From contig MKUO01000007.1 in the NCBI GenBank assembly GCA_001897855.1, forward strand, positions 186,001 through 250,000: 64,000 bases of DNA, given 5' to 3'. Both the position numbers and the translations under genes were made by a program. The notes beneath the pieces were generated by a model. That model saw only the letters and a list, made by a program, of their open reading frames with translations, was not told where the DNA came from and did no database searches. Shown here piece by piece: positions 62,067 to 64,000 of the stretch (the stretch's first letter is position 1; each line of letters opens with the position of its first letter). The stretch comes from Bacteroidetes bacterium 43-93. GTDB taxonomy: Bacteria > Bacteroidota > Bacteroidia > Chitinophagales > Chitinophagaceae.

Positions 62067-64000
62067 CTAACGGATCAACGTTACATCGCCTTTAAGCACC
62101 ACCGTATGCTCGCCGCTATTGCCGCAAATAGCTTTTAAATAGTAGAAGTAGGTGCCAAGATCTTGCGGGCTACCATTGAAGTTACCATCCCAGCCCTTGC
62201 CAAATTCGTTGGTGGTAAAAACACACTGCCCGAACCTGTTGTATACTATAAACGTAATCAGCTTCATATCTCCCTTGGCGAGTACTCTAAAATCATCATT
62301 TTTTCCATCTCCGTTTGGTGTAAATGCGTTAGGAATATAAGGAAGGCAACAATCGTTGTAAGTCACTTCCGATACCAATGAGTCTTTGCAGGAATGTGCG
62401 TCAGTTACCCATACTTTGTAAACACCATTCGCAAGGCCGGCAATAATATTATTATGCGCCAGCGTGTCATTACTCCATGTGTAAGAGTAGGGTGGCGTAC
62501 CCCCTGCTACATTCATTTTTACTTTACCAACGGTATCCAGGCCATAACAATTATTATAACTGATCTCAGGTGTTAGAGAAAGTTTGTCTGGTTGTTCCAC
62601 TCTAATGGTAGTATCGCCAATACAGCCAATAGAATCCTTGATATGAATAGGGTAATTGCCTGCGGAATAACCTTTATACCGAATGGAATCGCGATAACTG
62701 CCATTACCTATCGCTATTTTGTAAGGGCTGACACCACCCGCCGGTTCTACGGTAAATGACCCATCTGCAAGCCCGAAACAGCTCGTGTTATTGATAGTAA
62801 AATCAGCTCTTATGGTCAGAGAATCTTTCAGACTAACAGAGGCATCGACTGTGCATCCTTTACTGTCCTGTATACTTAATGTATGAATACCGGCTGCAAG
62901 TGGTTTGAACAAGCTTATGCTATCATACTTGCCACCATCAAAACTAAACTTGTATGGGCTTGTGCCACCACTGCCTGATGCGCTTATACTACCGTTCGAT
63001 AAGGTTTGGCAGATAGGATTAACAGCTGTGTATCGAAGAATAACTTTTGAAGGCTGCGACAAATATATTGTTGTGTCTTTTGTGCAGCCGTTAAGATCGA
63101 TGACGCGTACGGCGTAGGTGCCGGAGCCAAGGCCGCTAATATTGCTAACGTTGTAGGAAACGTTATTTAGAGAATAGGAATAGGGCATTACGCCGCCGGA
63201 TGCATTGACAGTAATTGACCCGTCAGCAGAGCCATAACAAGAGGGTAAGACGATTGGCAAGGAAGTTATTTTTATAGCCGCTGGTTCTGATATTGTTAAC
63301 GATTCCGTTTTAGTGCAACCATTCTGATCTTTGATGACCATGGTATATGTACCCGCTTTTAAAGCACTAAAGATGCCGGAAGGTGTAAACGCTCCCCCGT
63401 TGATATTATATGTATATGGCGACGTTCCACCGGATGCTATTTCAATAATACTGCCGGTAGATGAGCCGTTGCATGTTGCATCTGTAATGGTATGTGATAC
63501 AGAAATAGGTATAGGTTGCGTTATTGATACCAGGGAATCTTTATAACAGCCCAGTTTGTCTTCTATATGTATCAGGTAGGTATTGGCCGCCAGGTTGGTA
63601 AAACTGTTAGTGGAACCTAGTGATCCGCTATTGATAGCGTAAGAAAAAGGTGAGCCCGCGCCTCCGGAGCCTGTCACAGTGATAGTGCCTGTGTTACCGC
63701 CGTTGCATAAAACATTGGTTATTGTAAATGCTGATGATACTTTTAGAGAATCTGTAAGTGTTACCGTTGTGTCTTTAACGCAGCCTGTGCCATCTTTTAC
63801 GTGAATGGTATAACCTCCTGCCGGAAGGTTTAAGAAGTTGGCAGTTGAGGAATAGCTACCGGTTCCCAGTGCATAGGTATAGGGCGTAACACTGTTGGAC
63901 GCTGACACGGAAATGGAGCCATTACTAAACTTATTGCATGTAGGATTTTGCTTTTGCAATGAAATGACGGTGGGTGCAGGACTGGCAAGCGTTACGGCAG
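62067..64000 (-). CDS. SprB-repeat protein with type B T9SS (gliding-motility) C-terminal domain, N-terminus outside window
   Basis: The visible 640-odd residues contain seven SprB-like repeats of about 70 residues, each with the pattern C-G---G-I-V---GG--PY-Y--N-G--------F--L-AG-Y-V-I-D--GC. The C-terminus is the gliding-motility-type domain (IPNAFTPNGDGKNDDFRV, VYNRFGQCVFTTNEFGKGWDG, LGTYFYYLKAICG), the type B T9SS signal. The frame stays open to the right edge, so the signal peptide and more repeats lie beyond 64000. SprB-like proteins are surface adhesins, some linked to gliding. It is encoded opposite the grpE-dnaJ unit. Confidence 0.9.
   Translation of the reverse strand, partial: AVTLASPAPTVISLQKQNPTCNKFSNGSISVSASNSVTPYTYALGTGSYSSTANFLNLPAGGYTIHVKDGTGCVKDTTVTLTDSLKVSSAFTITNVLCNGGNTGTITVTGSGGAGSPFSYAINSGSLGSTNSFTNLAANTYLIHIEDKLGCYKDSLVSITQPIPISVSHTITDATCNGSSTGSIIEIASGGTSPYTYNINGGAFTPSGIFSALKAGTYTMVIKDQNGCTKTESLTISEPAAIKITSLPIVLPSCYGSADGSITVNASGGVMPYSYSLNNVSYNVSNISGLGSGTYAVRVIDLNGCTKDTTIYLSQPSKVILRYTAVNPICQTLSNGSISASGSGGTSPYKFSFDGGKYDSISLFKPLAAGIHTLSIQDSKGCTVDASVSLKDSLTIRADFTINNTSCFGLADGSFTVEPAGGVSPYKIAIGNGSYRDSIRYKGYSAGNYPIHIKDSIGCIGDTTIRVEQPDKLSLTPEISYNNCYGLDTVGKVKMNVAGGTPPYSYTWSNDTLAHNNIIAGLANGVYKVWVTDAHSCKDSLVSEVTYNDCCLPYIPNAFTPNGDGKNDDFRVLAKGDMKLITFIVYNRFGQCVFTTNEFGKGWDGNFNGSPQDLGTYFYYLKAICGNSGEHTVVLKGDVTLIR

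Noticed and set aside
62067-63959. CRISPR-like repetition near the right edge
   Set aside because: The repeats are protein-coding (SprB units of about 210 bases), not short identical repeats with unique spacers.

Overview
The window comes from a Bacteroidota chromosome, most likely a member of the Chitinophagales (Chitinophagaceae-like). This is judged from gene content, not from a marker gene. The signs are type IX secretion (T9SS) C-terminal sorting domains, a SprB-repeat/gliding-type protein, TonB-linked outer-membrane genes, lipoproteins with short Bacteroidota-type signal peptides, BlaI/M56-TonB clusters, an ATP-type PEP carboxykinase, TAnnTTTG-type -7 promoter elements, and starts with little Shine-Dalgarno signal. 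I see no tRNA, rRNA, CRISPR, insertion sequence or prophage. Coding density is high, and only one gene-free stretch slightly exceeds 300 bases (29414-29721).

Layout. 1-1013: tail of an unknown gene overlapping a D-2-hydroxyacid dehydrogenase. 1146-10085: an envelope trio of TonB-dependent receptor, 1328-residue secreted T9SS cargo and PorV/PorQ-like barrel, closed by a terminator. 10172-13664: greA, a HIT protein, an ABM-fold protein, a SAM hydrolase-family enzyme and a beta-helix lipoprotein. 13661-18624: a carotenoid block on the minus strand (ECF sigma, crtI, crtB, idi) next to a CarH/LitR-like B12-binding MerR regulator and a SRPBCC protein. 18741-29413: vWA protein, pyrH, membrane proteins, gcvT, an AlkA-type glycosylase, T9SS and lipoprotein genes, pckA.

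29722-34054 holds atpB-E-F-H-A. The expected atpG is missing, and a seven-repeat beta-propeller T9SS protein sits after atpA between two copies of the same terminator. atpD-atpC lie 20 kb further on (54670-56476) with their own promoter. 35815-38855: GNAT enzyme, lipoprotein, and a dipeptidyl-peptidase III-type peptidase. 38921-44734: a minus-strand operon of a BlaI repressor, a DUF6624-like secreted protein and three tandem M56 peptidase/TonB-C-like sensors, with a palindromic operator overlapping its promoter. 44878-54507: lon, a barrel protein, a TlpA-type thioredoxin, a HmuY-like lipoprotein, a lysozyme-like protein, and two tandem YwqK/TonB-type secreted proteins.

56584-62015: LolE/FtsX-type permease, a FemAB-like and a GNAT acyltransferase, a SIMPL protein, then grpE-dnaJ. 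62067 to the edge: a SprB-repeat protein with a type B sorting domain, cut by the window end.

The most interesting signals are the triplicated M56 sensors under one BlaI with a visible operator, the CarH-like regulator that keeps the B12-ligand motif but has Met at the position of the photoproduct His, the split ATP synthase locus with a propeller gene between duplicated terminators, and a hairpin between atpE and atpF. None of these is proven new from sequence alone.
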